DNA of 64,000 nucleotides, taken from NCBI GenBank assembly GCA_963580285.1, contig OY757023.1, positions 93,397,108 to 93,461,107 on the forward strand, given 5' to 3'. Numbering within the stretch: the first letter of the stretch is position 1; each line of letters begins with the position of its first letter. Origin of the DNA: Lucinisca nassula (lineage: Eukaryota; Mollusca; Bivalvia; Lucinida; Lucinidae). Shown here in pieces: positions 43,293-54,480 of this stretch. Below the pieces are notes generated by a model. It saw only the letters and a list, made by a program, of their open reading frames with translations. It made no database searches and was not told the DNA's origin. The translations under genes were made by a program, and so were the position numbers.

Positions 43293-44264
43293 CCTTCGGG
43301 ATGGTACAGTTGCATTAACAATATACCTAGGTGGCATGTCTGTTCCACTTTCGTAGTTCTGCTCCAAGTTCTAGATCAGACTTATAGCAGCCTTGGAATG
43401 CTAGCCCCGCAATATCCACATATTAATGTACATGTATGAGCAAAATTGAATTTTATAGGCAAGAAACACAAGCGGGCTTCCCCTGCTCTTTATCATAAGA
43501 TCTCTCATTCGGGCCACACGTGAACCTAACTGTAACCTTCAGTGATGTTTAATTACTCGTAGTGTAAGAAAAAAATAACCAAAATGTAGAGTGAGATCAG
43601 CGCCCACACATACATGTATAAGCAGGATTGACAATTCGTGTTCTCCGTTATTATAGACATTAGTTTGATTTTTCTAAAGCCTTTACTTGAGAAAAATAAA
43701 GTTATTGCCAATATGGTGAACCGACAGAAAATCAACAGCTTTCAATTTATGAGGCGTTTTCACAGCAATAAAAAGAAAGACAGAAACAATTCATCATGTT
43801 CATACTGCGTTGTAAAGTGCATAAGTTGCAAATCATTTTGATTCCAGTCGGATCAAAATCAAACTTTACGATCGTAAGAGTTGTCTCTCTTTGTACAAAG
43901 AACATGCATTTCGTTATATGCTTCGAACTATGTGTACGAAATTAGAATGCATGAAACAAATACATACACATGAACAAATATACATGTAGGTATTGGCAAA
44001 TCTCGCGGAGAAACACAGTGAACGTCTTCACCTGTACTAATTTTCTTTTCCGGAAAAATGCGATTTTCACGGAGAAATTTCATAGCGTTTCGTGGAGAAA
44101 TTAACCGCTTTGAAACGCAAAATTATTTTCTTTTCCAAAAAAATTCTCGCTTGTTCTCCGAGGAAAAGCCTATTACTGCGGAGAAAAAAATATGGGTTTT
44201 TACCACTGGCTGGTTTGTATGAGACACAAATGACACCAGTGTTACAGACATAATAGAAGGAAAC

Positions 44265-44905
44265 GGAACAATTAACCCACGGCTCCCATCAGAGACACCA
44301 AAGGGGAAGAAACACAAACATGAAACAACAAACCCTAATGGAAACATCAATAGCGGAAAGCCAAGGACAGTTACTTTCCAACAAAATGGCCAATTGGCTA
44401 TCCAAAACAACATGATATAAGCGATACAAACACTCAAAGACAATCAGTAACAAAAAATAAACCACGACAGAAGAACCACCTTGGAACGGTCAGGGAAACG
44501 AATTCCACGGGGGGGGGGGGGGAGGAGGGGGGGGGGGCTTAAACCGATTTTACGTGGCCACATTACTCGCCCTTACTTCAATCGCGATTTAGACAAATAA
44601 TTTGTCTAGTCTGCATGAAGGCCTCCTAACTAATTAATGCAATATCTCCGTGAACACAAAAAAATCAAACAACCATTGATATGAAATAATGGTAAGGACT
44701 CGACAGCAAGAAGCCACTGAAATGCCGGGACAAAAAAAACAACAGTTAGACTCCGATGGGCCGAACAAGAGACAGGGCACCATGCACCTACCAACATTAC
44801 ATTGAATTAGATCTCTCTAATACTCAGTTAGCCTTTACGCTGGAACCGTCATAGAATCTGAGGCCTGACCCACCAGTTTGTAATTAAAGAGGGGTGCAAA
44901 GTGTC
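44265..44905 (-). mobile_element. Penelope-like 3'-UTR and RT stop region, reversed
   Basis: Covers the whole 3'-UTR and the last ~25 RT codons (reversed 'gacggttccagcgtaaaggc' at about 44833-44852). A G-tract (44506-44538) is expanded at the place where copy C has a C-tract. Confidence 0.8.
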
Positions 44906-45084
44906 AATCGTAAACCAACTTTTGGGAAAACTGGCTACATAAAAAGCATGCTCGTCTATAAGTTTCGACAGTAGATGGAGATAAGGCCGCTTGCGTCAAT
45001 GCATCTAGGCTGGAACGAAATTCACAAGAGATAGCTCGTCTGGCAATGTAGTGGGAGCCTGCTTCCAACCCGGGTTAAATATGT

Positions 45085-45265
45085 TCTATAAAAGGGTTAT
45101 CCTTTGGACGCAAGGAATCCACCACACAACTGGAAAATACGGAGTGTAAATAAAAATAAAAAATGAGTTACTTTAATAGCAATGAAAACATTCATAAGAA
45201 AGAAGATGGGTCATACTACGTAGTTTCGGCTTATAAAGCCTCATCAGTGACCCTGTAATGATCCG
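45085..45265 (-). repeat. Dispersed repeat Y, reversed, copy a
   Basis: 'gttatcctttggacgcaagg' (reversed core) and 'tactacgtagtttcggctta'. The final 110 bp recur almost exactly at 45537-45647. Confidence 0.65.
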
Positions 45266-45424
45266 GCAACGAAAGCCAGAGGAAACATGCTGCAAATTTG
45301 CAAATTTCAAACAGGCAGTCGATTCAAAGACTGATACAATTAAAATGGGGTTCAAATAATTAAAAACCGGTCTAGAATATGAGTGTAAACCAATAATTTA
45401 TTTCCGATTTCTCAGAATATTCAC

Positions 45425-45650
45425 GCTGATCTCAAAGGACCAAAAGTAAAATATAAACTGCACTATGGTTGATGTACGGGGAGACGTTTTACGGCCGCCA
45501 CACGGCACAACACCAGCTGCAGTGAAGGCAAATAAAAATCAAAAATGAGTTCCATTAGGAGCAATGAAAACATTCATAAGAAAGAAGATGGGTCATACTA
45601 CGTAGTTTCGGCTAATAAAGCCTCATCAGTGACCCTGTAATGATGTAAGT
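45425..45650 (-). repeat. Dispersed repeat Y, reversed, copy b
   Basis: Contains 'gttttacggccgccacacgg' and the 110-bp direct repeat of copy a ('gaaaacattcataagaaaga'). Confidence 0.65.
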
Positions 45651-45734
45651 CTGCGTAACTCTAACATCTGAAATCGAGAAAGGGCATCTGCTAATACGAC
45701 TTACAAGCTTGAACTGGGATAACTTAAACAAGGT

Positions 45735-46612
45735 TTATCATATGACGTCGCGTCTGAGAGTGTAATAACGCCATATATTACATGCATTACAGAGAAATAC
45801 CATGATTTCTACCAGACATAAACTTGGTATTTTCCTTTTCGCTAAGAAGAAATATTTCCTCTTAGCCGGGGAAATAAATCCCTTCAGCTGGAACTACTTT
45901 ATGTACAAGATACGAGATACCGCTTTGCAGTGAAATTGTTCTATTCAAACGCGGGAAAGTTTCAATCACGGCGACGTTATTCATGACGTCATTGTAATGG
46001 CGTCTAAGAAATATCAACAGACGATCAGAATGCGTGACGTTTGAGTCGGATGCAACGCTGAAACAAAAGAAAACATGGATATGACCATTGATTAGGATGT
46101 AAGTTTTGCTTTATTTAATCTAACGTTTTACTTGTTTTATCACTGAAACACTTTGTTTCTTCTATTTTTGTTCAAAACTGTAGAAAGCGCTTTCAAAATG
46201 GCGCCCATCCAGTTGTTCTTCCACCCAGATTCTGTAACACTTCGCTGATTGAACCGTTTACATGAGCTGTAAACAGTCAACTGAACGGGCATTCAGATCC
46301 AAAATTCAAGATCCAATCTCTCCTAAAAGTCTATGGAAGTGTATGTAATATACAGATTATACATTTCTCCTATTTGAAATATGGGATTTATAAACCTCGG
46401 GAGGTAAAACAATCCGTTAAAGAAACTCGTGCTTCGCACTCGTTTCTTTATCGGATTGTTTTACCTCCCTCGGTTTATAAATCACATATTTCAACTAGGA
46501 GAATGAATAATCTATATGTATTATTTTCGATAATCCACTAGTGGATTAAATATGCAAATTAGCTAAATACGTCCCGTAACGTTACATGTACGACGTCCTT
46601 AATGACGTCGGA
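45735..46612 (+). mobile_element. Palindromic element P (copy 1), left part
   Basis: Left end 'tatgacgtcgcgtctgagag' then 'gtgtaataacgcc'. It matches 49625-49660 and, reversed, 54440-54475. Relative to those copies it carries about 750 extra bases (about 45785-46525) that include a 130-bp hairpin. It then continues with 'cgataatccactagtggatt' to 46612, where a Penelope-like copy is inserted. Confidence 0.7.
46365..46510. repeat. Hairpin with ~55-bp arms
   Basis: 'gggaggtaaaacaatccg' / 'cggattgttttacctccc' inside longer arms starting 'ttgaaatatg' and ending 'catatttcaa'. The loop is 'tcgtgcttcgcactcg'. Confidence 0.85.
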
Positions 46613-46795
46613 ATAAATCATTCTTCGATATAAAAAGATTGGGTACAACATGGATATTATACGACAGACTGCATGCATGGTAGTTAACCCAATCACGGTT
46701 GGCAACTTTGCTTCCCTCTTTAATTGCACGCCGGTGGGTCAGGCCTCAGATTCTATGACGGCTCCAACGTAAAGGCTTATTGAGAATTAGAGAGA
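46613..46795 (+). pseudogene. Penelope-like RT C-terminus (copy D), 5' truncated
   Basis: Only the last ~45 RT codons are present: the segment around GYNMDIIRQTACMVVNPITV, then 'GNFASLFNCTPVGQASDSM' and the TAA at 46769-46771. Truncation is at 'aaatcattcttcgatat'. It is the closest relative of the hypermutated copy B and is the reference used for that comparison. Confidence 0.8.
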
Positions 46796-47351
46796 TCTAA
46801 TTCAAGGTAATGTTGGTTGGTGCCTGATGCTCTGTCTCTGGTCGGGCCCATCGGAGTCTAACTGTTGGTTTTCTTTTGCTCCAGCATTTCAGTGGTTTCT
46901 TGCTGTCGAGTCCTCACCGTTGTTTCACCTCTGTGGTTCTTTGATTTTTGTGTTCACGGAGATGTTGCACTGATGAGTTAGGAGGCCTTCATGCGGACTG
47001 AACAAATTATTTGTCTAAATCGCGACGGAAGTAAGGGCGAGGATTGTGGCCACGTAAAATCGATTCAAGCCCCCCAGTGGAAATCTTCCACTGACCGTTC
47101 CAAGGCGGCTCTTCTGTGGCGATTTATTTATGTTGTTGTTTGTTACTTAGTGTGTGTATCACTTGTGTCTTTTAATTTTGGATGGCCATATGGCCATTTT
47201 GTGGGAAAGTAACTGTCCTTATGGCCTTCCTTTGTTTAGGTTTCCATTATGGTCTGGTCGCTTAATGTTTGTATTTCTTTCCCTTTGGTGTCTTTTATGG
47301 GTGGAGTAAGTTAATTGTATCAATTCCTGATCTTTGTTTTACTTCTACTTT
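46796..47351 (+). mobile_element. Penelope-like 3'-UTR (copy D)
   Basis: Belongs to the same subfamily as copies B and E ('gtggaaatcttccactgacc', 'tatgttgttgtttgttac'). It ends at 'cttctacttta'. Confidence 0.85.
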
Positions 47352-47580
47352 ACTAATGGCGGAATATTGACATTTTTGTAAACAACGTGAATAAAATACG
47401 CTTTTAATGTCATATGATAAATAGAATCTTGCATTCGTGCTCATGTATTATTAAATTTATTAAACTCGTTGAGAAAAAGGGATAAAATGCTCGGCAAAGC
47501 CTCGCATTTTATCCCATTTCCTCAACTCGTTTAATAAATTCAATAATACATGAGCACTCATGTAAGATCCTCTATGTAAT
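47352..47580 (+). mobile_element. Palindromic element P (copy 1), right part
   Basis: Resumes element P after the Penelope insertion with 'ctaatggcggaatattgaca'. It holds the hairpin 'gggataaaatgctcggcaaa'/'gcctcgcattttatccc' and ends near 'catgtaagatcctctat'. Confidence 0.8.
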
Positions 47581-47861
47581 GTCTCAAGCATACCAGTACA
47601 AGTATTCTAACTAACTTCATAATTTGTCTATCTTTGGAACTCTGGCGTTTCAAAATATGAACAAAGGAAAGATTATCCAAGAAAAAACGAGCACAGTGAT
47701 TTTCCATTAAATGACACCATATGCTAACTGCAACAACACTGGGATAAAGCTCTAAGAGTGTAATGTTCATTTAAAATCACTGATCCGGCAATGACTCATA
47801 ACACCAGAAGGAGACATGTATATAGAGAATATTTACTTTTTTGATATGCGAAGCACGAGAG

Positions 47862-47905
47862 AAAAGCTGGCCCTCGCCAATCGGGGCTTGAAGAAATAGA
47901 TGGGC
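47862..47905 (+). mobile_element. SINE-like family 3 head fragment
   Basis: 'ctcgccaatcggggcttgaa' and 'gaaatagatgggct' only, cut by the Penelope fragment that follows. Confidence 0.6.
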
Positions 47906-48122
47906 TAAATAGAAGTGGAGGAAATGATCAGGAATCGATACAATCAACCCACAACTCCCATCCGAGACAATAAAGGGAAAGAAACACAAACATGAAACAA
48001 CAGACCATAACGGAACATCAATAGCGTAAAGCCAAAAGGACAGTTACTTTCCCACAACATGGCCAATAGGCTATCCTATAATAACATAAGCGACACAAAC
48101 ACACAAATACAAACCATAAAAA
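47906..48122 (-). mobile_element. Penelope-like 3'-UTR fragment, reversed
   Basis: 'aaatagaagtggaggaaatg' through 'gacagttactttcccacaac' to 'aaataCaaaccataaa'-like sequence. Confidence 0.75.
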
Positions 48123-48134
48123 AAACTAGAGCCA

Positions 48135-49311
48135 GTGTTTATGAAACACAATGCCCCCAACTGCTTGACCCTAACACTGCTTGACCCTAACACTGCTTGT
48201 CCCTAACAGTAATTGAGATATCTTTTTTTTATTTGGCTGCAATGCTGAAATTTTAGAAGAACCAGAAAGAAACACAATTGAGAGGCAAAAAATTATAAAG
48301 GGCCATAACTTTAACAAAATTTTATAGAATTGGTTGAAACTTTAATCAGGTAGTCTCCTCCTTAGTCCCAATCACTATACCATGTATCAGGGCTGTAGCT
48401 TAAATACTTTTTGAGATATCTTGCTAACGAGAATTCTATGTTTTTTAATTAAAGGGGAAATAATTCAAGAAGGGGAGATAATTTGGACAAGAAAAAAAAT
48501 ACGGGTCAACTATTTTTTCATGAGGAACTCATATATGAAATTTCAAAACACTAGCATACACGGTTCTGAAGATATGCTATGCACCAGAAAGCAACACAAT
48601 TGAGTAGCAAAAAATTACAAAGGGCCATAACTCTAACAAAATTTTATCGAATTGGTTGAAAATTTAATCAGGTAGTCTCCTCCTTAGTCCCAATCACTAT
48701 ACCAAATATCAAGGCTGTAGCTCAAATACTTTTTGAGATATCTTGCTAACGAGAATTCTATGTTATTTAATTAAAGGGGAAATAATTCAAGAAGGGGAGA
48801 TAATTTGGACAAGAAAAAAAATACGGGTAAACTATTTTTTCATGAGGAACCCATATATGAAATTTCAAAACACTAGCATACACGGTTCTAAAGATATGCT
48901 ATGCACCAGAAAGCAACACAATTGAGTGGCAAAAAATTACAAAGGGCCATAACTCTAACAAAATTTTATAGAATTGGTTGAAAATTTAATCAGGTAATCT
49001 CCTCCTTAGTCCCAATCACTATACCAAATATCAAGGCTGTAGCTCAAATACTTTTTGAGATATCTTGCTAACGAGAATTCTATGTTATTTAATTAAAGGG
49101 GAAATAATTCAAGAAGGGGAGATAATTTGGACAAGAAAAAAAATACGGGTCAACTATTTTTTCATGAGGAACCCATATATGAAATTTCAAAACACTAGCA
49201 TACACGGTTCTAAAGATATGCTATGCACAAGAAAGCGTGACGTACGAACGGACGAACGGACGGACAAGCCAGAAGCAATATGCCCCCCAACTTTTTTAAA
49301 GTTGGGGGCAT
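48135..49311 (+). mobile_element. Tandem-array element with three 322-bp units, atgcccccaact ends
   Basis: The 5' end is a small hairpin (gtgttt-atg-aaacac, 48135-48149) followed by atgcccccaact. Three near-identical 322-bp units follow, with equivalent points at 48421, 48743 and 49065. The 3' end is a hairpin, atgccccccaactt-ttt-aaagttgggggcat (49280-49311), preceded by 'gaacggacggacaagcc'. Each unit carries the same 60-codon open frame, which I take as a repeat by-product. The plan is the same as at 19801-21441, with a different array. Confidence 0.8.
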
Positions 49312-49319
49312 AATAAACT

Positions 49320-49378
49320 GCGAAAGAAGAACCGTCTTGGCTTAAATCGATTTTACGTGGCCACAATCCTCGCCTGCC
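49320..49378 (-). mobile_element. Penelope-like 3'-UTR fragment, reversed
   Basis: 'cgaaagaagaaccgtcttgg' and 'ttacgtggccacaatcctcg', joined with a small deletion. Confidence 0.65.
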
Positions 49379-49565
49379 AAGGAAAAGCGGTGCGAATCGG
49401 ACTGCCCAATGCTTATAAACCCTTTTGGTTTCATTGGGCAAGAGGGCTTGAGATGTCATTTCATCTCGATGTTTGGTAAAAGTTCCACAAAATTGTAAGC
49501 AACGTATCCAAAATCACATATACTGTGTTGACGGGGACGTTAAACCTCAAATCAAATCAAACCAA
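49374..49565 (+). mobile_element. SINE-like family 3, 5' truncated
   Basis: 'gcctgccaaggaaaagcggt' to 'gacggggacgttaaacctca' and the caaat tail. Confidence 0.75.
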
Positions 49566-49617
49566 ACACATTTAACACATGCGATGAAATAGTTTTGGAA
49601 TTAATCGTGTTTTTTTT

Positions 49618-49848
49618 TATCATACTACGTCGCGTCTGATTGTGTAATAACGTCATGTAATATTTTCGATAATCCACTAGTGGATTAAATATACAAATTA
49701 GCTAGTTACGTCCCGTAACATTACATATACGACGTCCTTAACGATGTCGCGTTTACTAACGGCGAAATATTGATATTTTTATAAACAATTGTGCATAACA
49801 TGCGTTTTAAATGTCATATGATAAATAGAATCTTGCATTAAGGACTGA
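49618..49848 (+). mobile_element. Palindromic element P (copy 2), left part
   Basis: 'ctacgtcgcgtctgattgtg', 'cgataatccactagtggatt', 'ctaacggcgaaatattgata' and 'aatagaatcttgcatt', where Penelope-like copy E begins. Confidence 0.8.
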
Positions 49849-51464
49849 AAACTAAGCATTTTAAAACTAGTGAATAAAAGCATTTCTTTCTATTCTCAAA
49901 ATACTAACTTATTACCTCCTAGGCCGAAGACGTCTTTACGTCATCTTAAACTAGGTATTCAAGAATTTCATAAGAAGTTTGTTTTGGCCCCTGCAGACAA
50001 GGCTGCTAACAACGTCGTCGTTGTGTGACGGCTCCACTATGTTAACACGCTTAAGCAGGAGCTTGGTGTAACTAAGGCCTATGAACTTCAGCCTTTAGCT
50101 GAAGAGAGAGCTATAGTAGATAAACATGTTTGTCATTCAGCCATCAAGTTTGCTGTGTGTGTTACCGAGGCCAAGGCAAGCTTCCTACGCTATACTGGTT
50201 ACCGAAACTTCATAAAAGACCTTACAAAGCACGGTTTATTGCAAATTCTAGCTCTTGCACTACCACTGAACTTTCTAAATTATTAACTTCCTGTCTTACT
50301 GCTATTAAAACGCATGTGATTAAATATCGTGATAAAGTCTTTGAAAGATCAGGAAGAAATCTGTTTTGGTCTACAAAAAAAAATCGAATGAGGTTTTAAA
50401 TAAATTGAAATCCAAATATTTTCGTGCTTCAAGTCTGTCTACTTACGATTTTTCCACTCTTTACACTACACTTCCACATAATCTTATTAAAGAAAAGCTT
50501 AATCATTTAATTGAAAGGGCTTTTCACAGAGAAGATTCTCTCTATCTTGCATGCAATGCCAGAAATGCATTTTTCACTTCTAAAGAGCATAAGAATTATA
50601 CACTTTGGTCCTGTCAGAAAGTGTGTGATGCCCTCACCTTTCTACTTGACAATATTGATATTAAATTCGGTACTAAGTTATTTAGACAAATTGTGGGTAT
50701 TCCGATGGCTACGAATTGCGCACCTCTGTTCTTAGATTGAAATTATTGAAGCTTTTATTTCCACTTCTAGATATTTAGATGATTTATCAAATATCGAAAA
50801 TACCTATTTTGATGGTTTGATCAGTCAGATTTACCCCCCAGATCTTCAGTTAAGTAAAACAAATTTTTCTGATACCGAGGCCCCGTTTTTGGATTTACAT
50901 CTACGTAGATGGGTTTGTTTTGTGCAAAATTTATGATAGACGCGATGACTTTGATTTTGAGATTGTAATTTTTCCTTTTTTGGATGGTGATGTTCCTCGT
51001 GCGCCATCCTATGACGTTTATATTTCGCAATTAATTCGATTTGCTAGAGTGTGTAGTCATGTAACTGACTTCAACACTCGTAATAAATTATTAATGGCTA
51101 AACTCCTTAATCAGGGTTATCGGTACCATAAACTACGCAAACCTTTTCAAAATTTTATAGACGCCATTCCGATTTTATTTCAAAATTAAATATTGGACTT
51201 AAATCTCTTCTGCAACAAGGTCTATCGGAACCCGAATTTTATGGTGACTTAGTATATACATTCAGAAAATATTTATAACCGCAATGACTTCAGCACACAA
51301 TTTCGTAAAATCATTCTTCGATATAAAAAGATTGGGTACAACATGGATGTTATACGACAGACTGCATGCATGGTGGTTAACCACATCACGGTTGGCAACT
51401 TTGCTTCCCTCTTTAATTGCACGCCGGTGGGTCAGGCCTCAGATTCTATTACGGCTCCAACGTA
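49849..51464 (+). pseudogene. Penelope-like reverse transcriptase (copy E)
   Basis: Covers from just before the SFYSQNTNLLPPRPKTSLRH region (about 49870-49945) to the TAA at 51462-51464. In order: a VLAPADKAANNVVV segment near 49985, LPTLYWLPKLHKRPYKARFIANSSSC (50173-50250), STYDFSTLYTTLPHNLIKEK (50438-50500), GIPMATNCAPL (about 50695-50727), then a deletion of the ADLFLFCYE region. The catalytic box RYLDDLSNIEN lies near 50771, with LDL, FDFEIVIFPFLDGD and the conserved C-terminal stretches after it. Several frameshifts and stops make it non-functional. The first-box glycine of GIPxGT is A here. Copies C and E together show nearly the whole RT. Confidence 0.75.
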
Positions 51465-52032
51465 AAGGCTTATTGAGAATTAGAGAGATCTAATTCTTGG
51501 TAATGTTGGTAGGTGCCTGATGCTCTATCTCTGGTCGGGCCCATCGGAGTCTAACTGTTGGTTTTCTTTTGCTCCAGCATTTCAGTGGTTTCTTGCTGTC
51601 GAGTCCTCGCCGTTGTCTCACCTCTGTGGTTCTTTGATTTTTTGTGTTCACGGAGATGTTGCACTGATGAGTTAGGAGGCCTTCATGCGGACTGAACAAA
51701 TTATTTGTCTAAATCGCGACGGAAGTAAGGGCGAGGATTGTGGCCACGTAAAATCGATTAAAGCATCCCAGTGGAAATCTTTCCACTGACCGTTCCAATG
51801 CGGTTCTTCTGTGGCGGTTTAATTATGTTGTTGTTTGTTATCACATGTGTATTTACATTTTGGATGGCCATATGACCATTTTGTGGAAAAGTAACTGTCC
51901 TTATGACCTTCCTTTGTTTAGGTTTTCATTATGGTCTGGTCGCTTTATGTTTGTGTTTCTTTCCCTTTGGGGTCTATGATGGATGGAGTAACTTAATTGT
52001 ATAGATTCCTGATCTTTGTTTTACTTCTACTT
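51465..52032 (+). mobile_element. Penelope-like 3'-UTR (copy E)
   Basis: Complete 3'-UTR of the copy B/D subfamily, ending 'ttttacttctactttt'. It shows none of the A-to-G changes seen in copy B. Confidence 0.85.
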
Positions 52033-52170
52033 TTCATGTGTTATTGAAATTATTAAACTCGTTGAGGAAAAGGGGTAAAATGCTCGGCTAAGCCTCGCAT
52101 TTTATCCTTTTTCCTCAACTCATTCCATAAATTAAATAATACATGAACGCTCATGTAAGATCCTCTATGG
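52033..52170 (+). mobile_element. Palindromic element P (copy 2), right part
   Basis: Resumes with 'catgtgttattgaaattatt', holds the hairpin 'ggggtaaaatgctcggctaa'/'gcctcgcattttatcc' and ends 'catgtaagatcctctatgg'. Confidence 0.8.
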
Positions 52171-52419
52171 CGATTGTACTGTAATTAAACAAAAGACAAT
52201 GTTCGTAGCATGCTTCGCACTCGTGCAAATCTCTAAATATGTTTTCAACGCATTCGATGAAAAAAAATGGTATGTATCAAAAAAGTGAATTTTCTCCTTA
52301 ATTTATACGAATAACAAACAACACTAGAACTGCAAGAAGATCTGACTAGTCCCCACTTTAAAGCAAATTTAAAAAAAAAAAAAAAAAACACGCACACCCA
52401 ATATTTTGATCACCAGTCA

Positions 52420-52930
52420 GAAATACCATTGTCATTTGCATGACATGCCATCATCATTGCAAAGTACACCTGCTTGAAGGCTTCCAGCTTTTACAGTCCC
52501 TGAGAAATCTTTAACTGATGAATATGAAGGGAAAGAAGATTGAAAGAACAGAACTAAAACACGGAGAAAGCTCTTGTCTCTTACATGATATAAGTCATCA
52601 TTATTGCATTGCATATCACGTTTGAGGTTTCTAGCGCCAATAGTTCCTGAGTAATCACTGATGGAACATTTAACATTGGACTATATGTTAAGAAAAAGTA
52701 TGAAAGAACAAATGAACAAATAAGCCGAGAAATACCATTGTCTCTTACACGATATAAGTTAATATAATTGCATTGCATACCAAGTTTGGGGCTTTTGGCT
52801 CTTACAGTTCCTGAGAAATTTTTGCCTAAAAATTTAGAATTAACTAATACGGAAATAAAGGAAGAAGACTAAGAAACAGATGAACAAATAAGCCATGAAT
52901 GCCCTTTTCTCTAAGAAAATACGAGCCATT
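52420..52930 (+). repeat. Tandem repeat, ~150-165 bp unit, 3 copies
   Basis: 'cagttcctgagaaat'-like phrases at about 52494, 52643 and 52806, each preceded by 'cattgcat' and followed by 'agaacaNatgaacaaataag'. Confidence 0.75.
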
Positions 52931-52954
52931 ATCACTGCCTAGCATACCAAAAAA

Positions 52955-53105
52955 GGAGTGAAGGCAATGATCAGGAATCGATACAATTAATCCACAGCTC
53001 CCATCAGAGACACCACAGGGAACGAAACACAAACATAAAATAAAAATACCCTAATGGAAACCCCGATAGCGGAAAGCCAAAAAGACAGATACATACCCAC
53101 AAAAT
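52955..53105 (-). mobile_element. Penelope-like 3'-UTR terminal fragment, reversed
   Basis: 'gtgaaggcaatgatcaggaa' to 'ccacaaaatggtccattggc'. Confidence 0.75.
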
Positions 53106-53109
53106 GGTC

Positions 53110-53335
53110 CATTGGCTATCCAGGCTTGTCTTTGAGTGCATGTATCGCTTATATTATTTTGTTTAGGATAGCCAATAGGCCATTTAATGGGAAAGAAACG
53201 GTACTTTTTGCTTTCCGCTATCGATGTTGTCGTTAGGGTCTAGTTAGATCATCTTTGTGTTTCTTTCCCTTTGGTGTCTCTGATGGGATCTGTTGGTTAC
53301 TTGTATCGATTCCTGATCATTGCCTTCACCTATAT
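53110..53335 (+). mobile_element. Penelope-like 3'-UTR terminal fragment, forward
   Basis: 'ggctatccaggcttgtcttt' to 'cattgccttcacctatatct'. It directly abuts the reversed fragment, giving a tail-to-tail junction. Confidence 0.7.
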
Positions 53336-53790
53336 CTTAAATCGATTTTACGCGGCCGTAATCTTCGTCCTTACTTCCGTCGCAATTCAGACAAACAATT
53401 TGTTCAGTCCACATGAAGGCCCACTAACAACTCAGTGCAACATCTCCTAGTAAACAAACATCATCGAGATGAAACAACGGTCAGGACTCGACAGCAAGAC
53501 ACCATTGAAATTCTGGAGCCAAAGAAAACCAACAGTTAGACTCCGATCGGCCCGACCAGAGACAGAGCATCAGGCACAAACCATCAAACATAAAATTAAA
53601 TTCTCACTTATTCTCTGTGAGCCTTCACCCCGGAACCGTCATAGAATCTGAGGCGTGCAATTAAAGAGGCAAGCAAAGTTGTCAACCATGATTTGTTCAG
53701 TCCACATGAAGGCCTTCTAACTCATCAGTGCAACATCTCCGAGTAAACAAACATCAAAGAGATGAAACAACGGTCAGGACTCGATGTGAA
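53336..53790 (-). mobile_element. Penelope-like 3'-UTR, reversed, with partial duplication
   Basis: 53336-53690 is the reversed 3'-UTR plus RT stop region. 53692-53786 repeats the 'tttgttcagtccacatgaag' to 'gaaacaacggtcaggactcg' part. Confidence 0.75.
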
Positions 53791-53799
53791 AATATCATA

Positions 53800-54090
53800 T
53801 ATTTTGTGAACATATCATTTGTCTCAGATATGTAATGATTTTACTGCAATGAATAAAATACATTATTGTACACCATTCGGGTCGCTTGACAAACCACTGA
53901 GACAAAAATACAGGCTCCGACAATATCTATATACAGAAGTGTTTTTAAAGATACGTGCTGAGAAAACAACGGCAATATTTAGAAATTAAAATGTTTTGCG
54001 AAAGCTACGATGCTGGTTTCATTTCTAGAAGGGTTTGTAATGAAAAGTACCTGCCACTAAAAGTCCACTTCCGAAAATCAGGACTGAAAG
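53800..54090. other. No gene recognised
   Basis: AT-rich, with no repeat or frame of note. Confidence 0.4.
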
Positions 54091-54094
54091 GTTC

Positions 54095-54480
54095 AATACC
54101 ATGTAAGATATAGAGGATCTTATATTAGTGTTCATGTATTGTTGAATTTATTAAACGAGTTGAGGAAAAGGGATAAAATGCGAGGCTTTGCCGAGCATTT
54201 TATCCCTTTTCTTCAACGAGTTAATAAATTCAATAATACACTAGCACGAATGCAAGATTCTATTTATCATTTGACATTGAAAACGAATTTTATTAACGAT
54301 TGTTTAACAAAATTGTCAATATTCCGCCATTAGTAAACGCGACGTTGTTAAGGACGTCTAACATGTAATGTTACGGAGCGTAACTAACTAATTTGCATAT
54401 TTAATCCACTAGTGGATTATCGAATTTATTACACGGCGTTATTACACTCTCAGACGCGACGTCAAATGATAAATGTTCGT
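54095..54480 (-). mobile_element. Palindromic element P (copy 3), uninterrupted
   Basis: Reversed and uninterrupted: 'atagaggatcttatattagt', hairpin 'gggataaaatgcgaggcttt'/'gccgagcattttatccc', 'gcaagattctatttatcatt', 'tcaatattccgccattagta', 'ccactagtggattatcga' and end 'cagacgcgacgtcaaatgat'. It supplies the empty site for both Penelope insertions in copies 1 and 2. Confidence 0.85.

Larger units (their letters stand above)
41386..44217. mobile_element. 2.83-kb TA-flanked TIR element with subterminal gcggagaaa repeats
   Basis: The left end cagaccagtcaacggtaaaa matches the right end reversed (caaaccagccagtggtaaaa). TA flanks at 41384-41385 and 44218-44219. Within ~250 bp of both ends the motif cgcggagaaa or its complement recurs many times (for example 41431, 41611, 43999, 44179). 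The middle contains two foldback MITEs and two SINEs but no recognisable transposase. The TA duplication points to the Tc1/mariner group; the coding part has been lost or replaced. Confidence 0.75.

Noticed and set aside
48421..49313. Three repeated 60-82 codon frames
   Set aside because: They repeat only because the 322-bp unit repeats; no sign of coding selection can be judged from such similar units.
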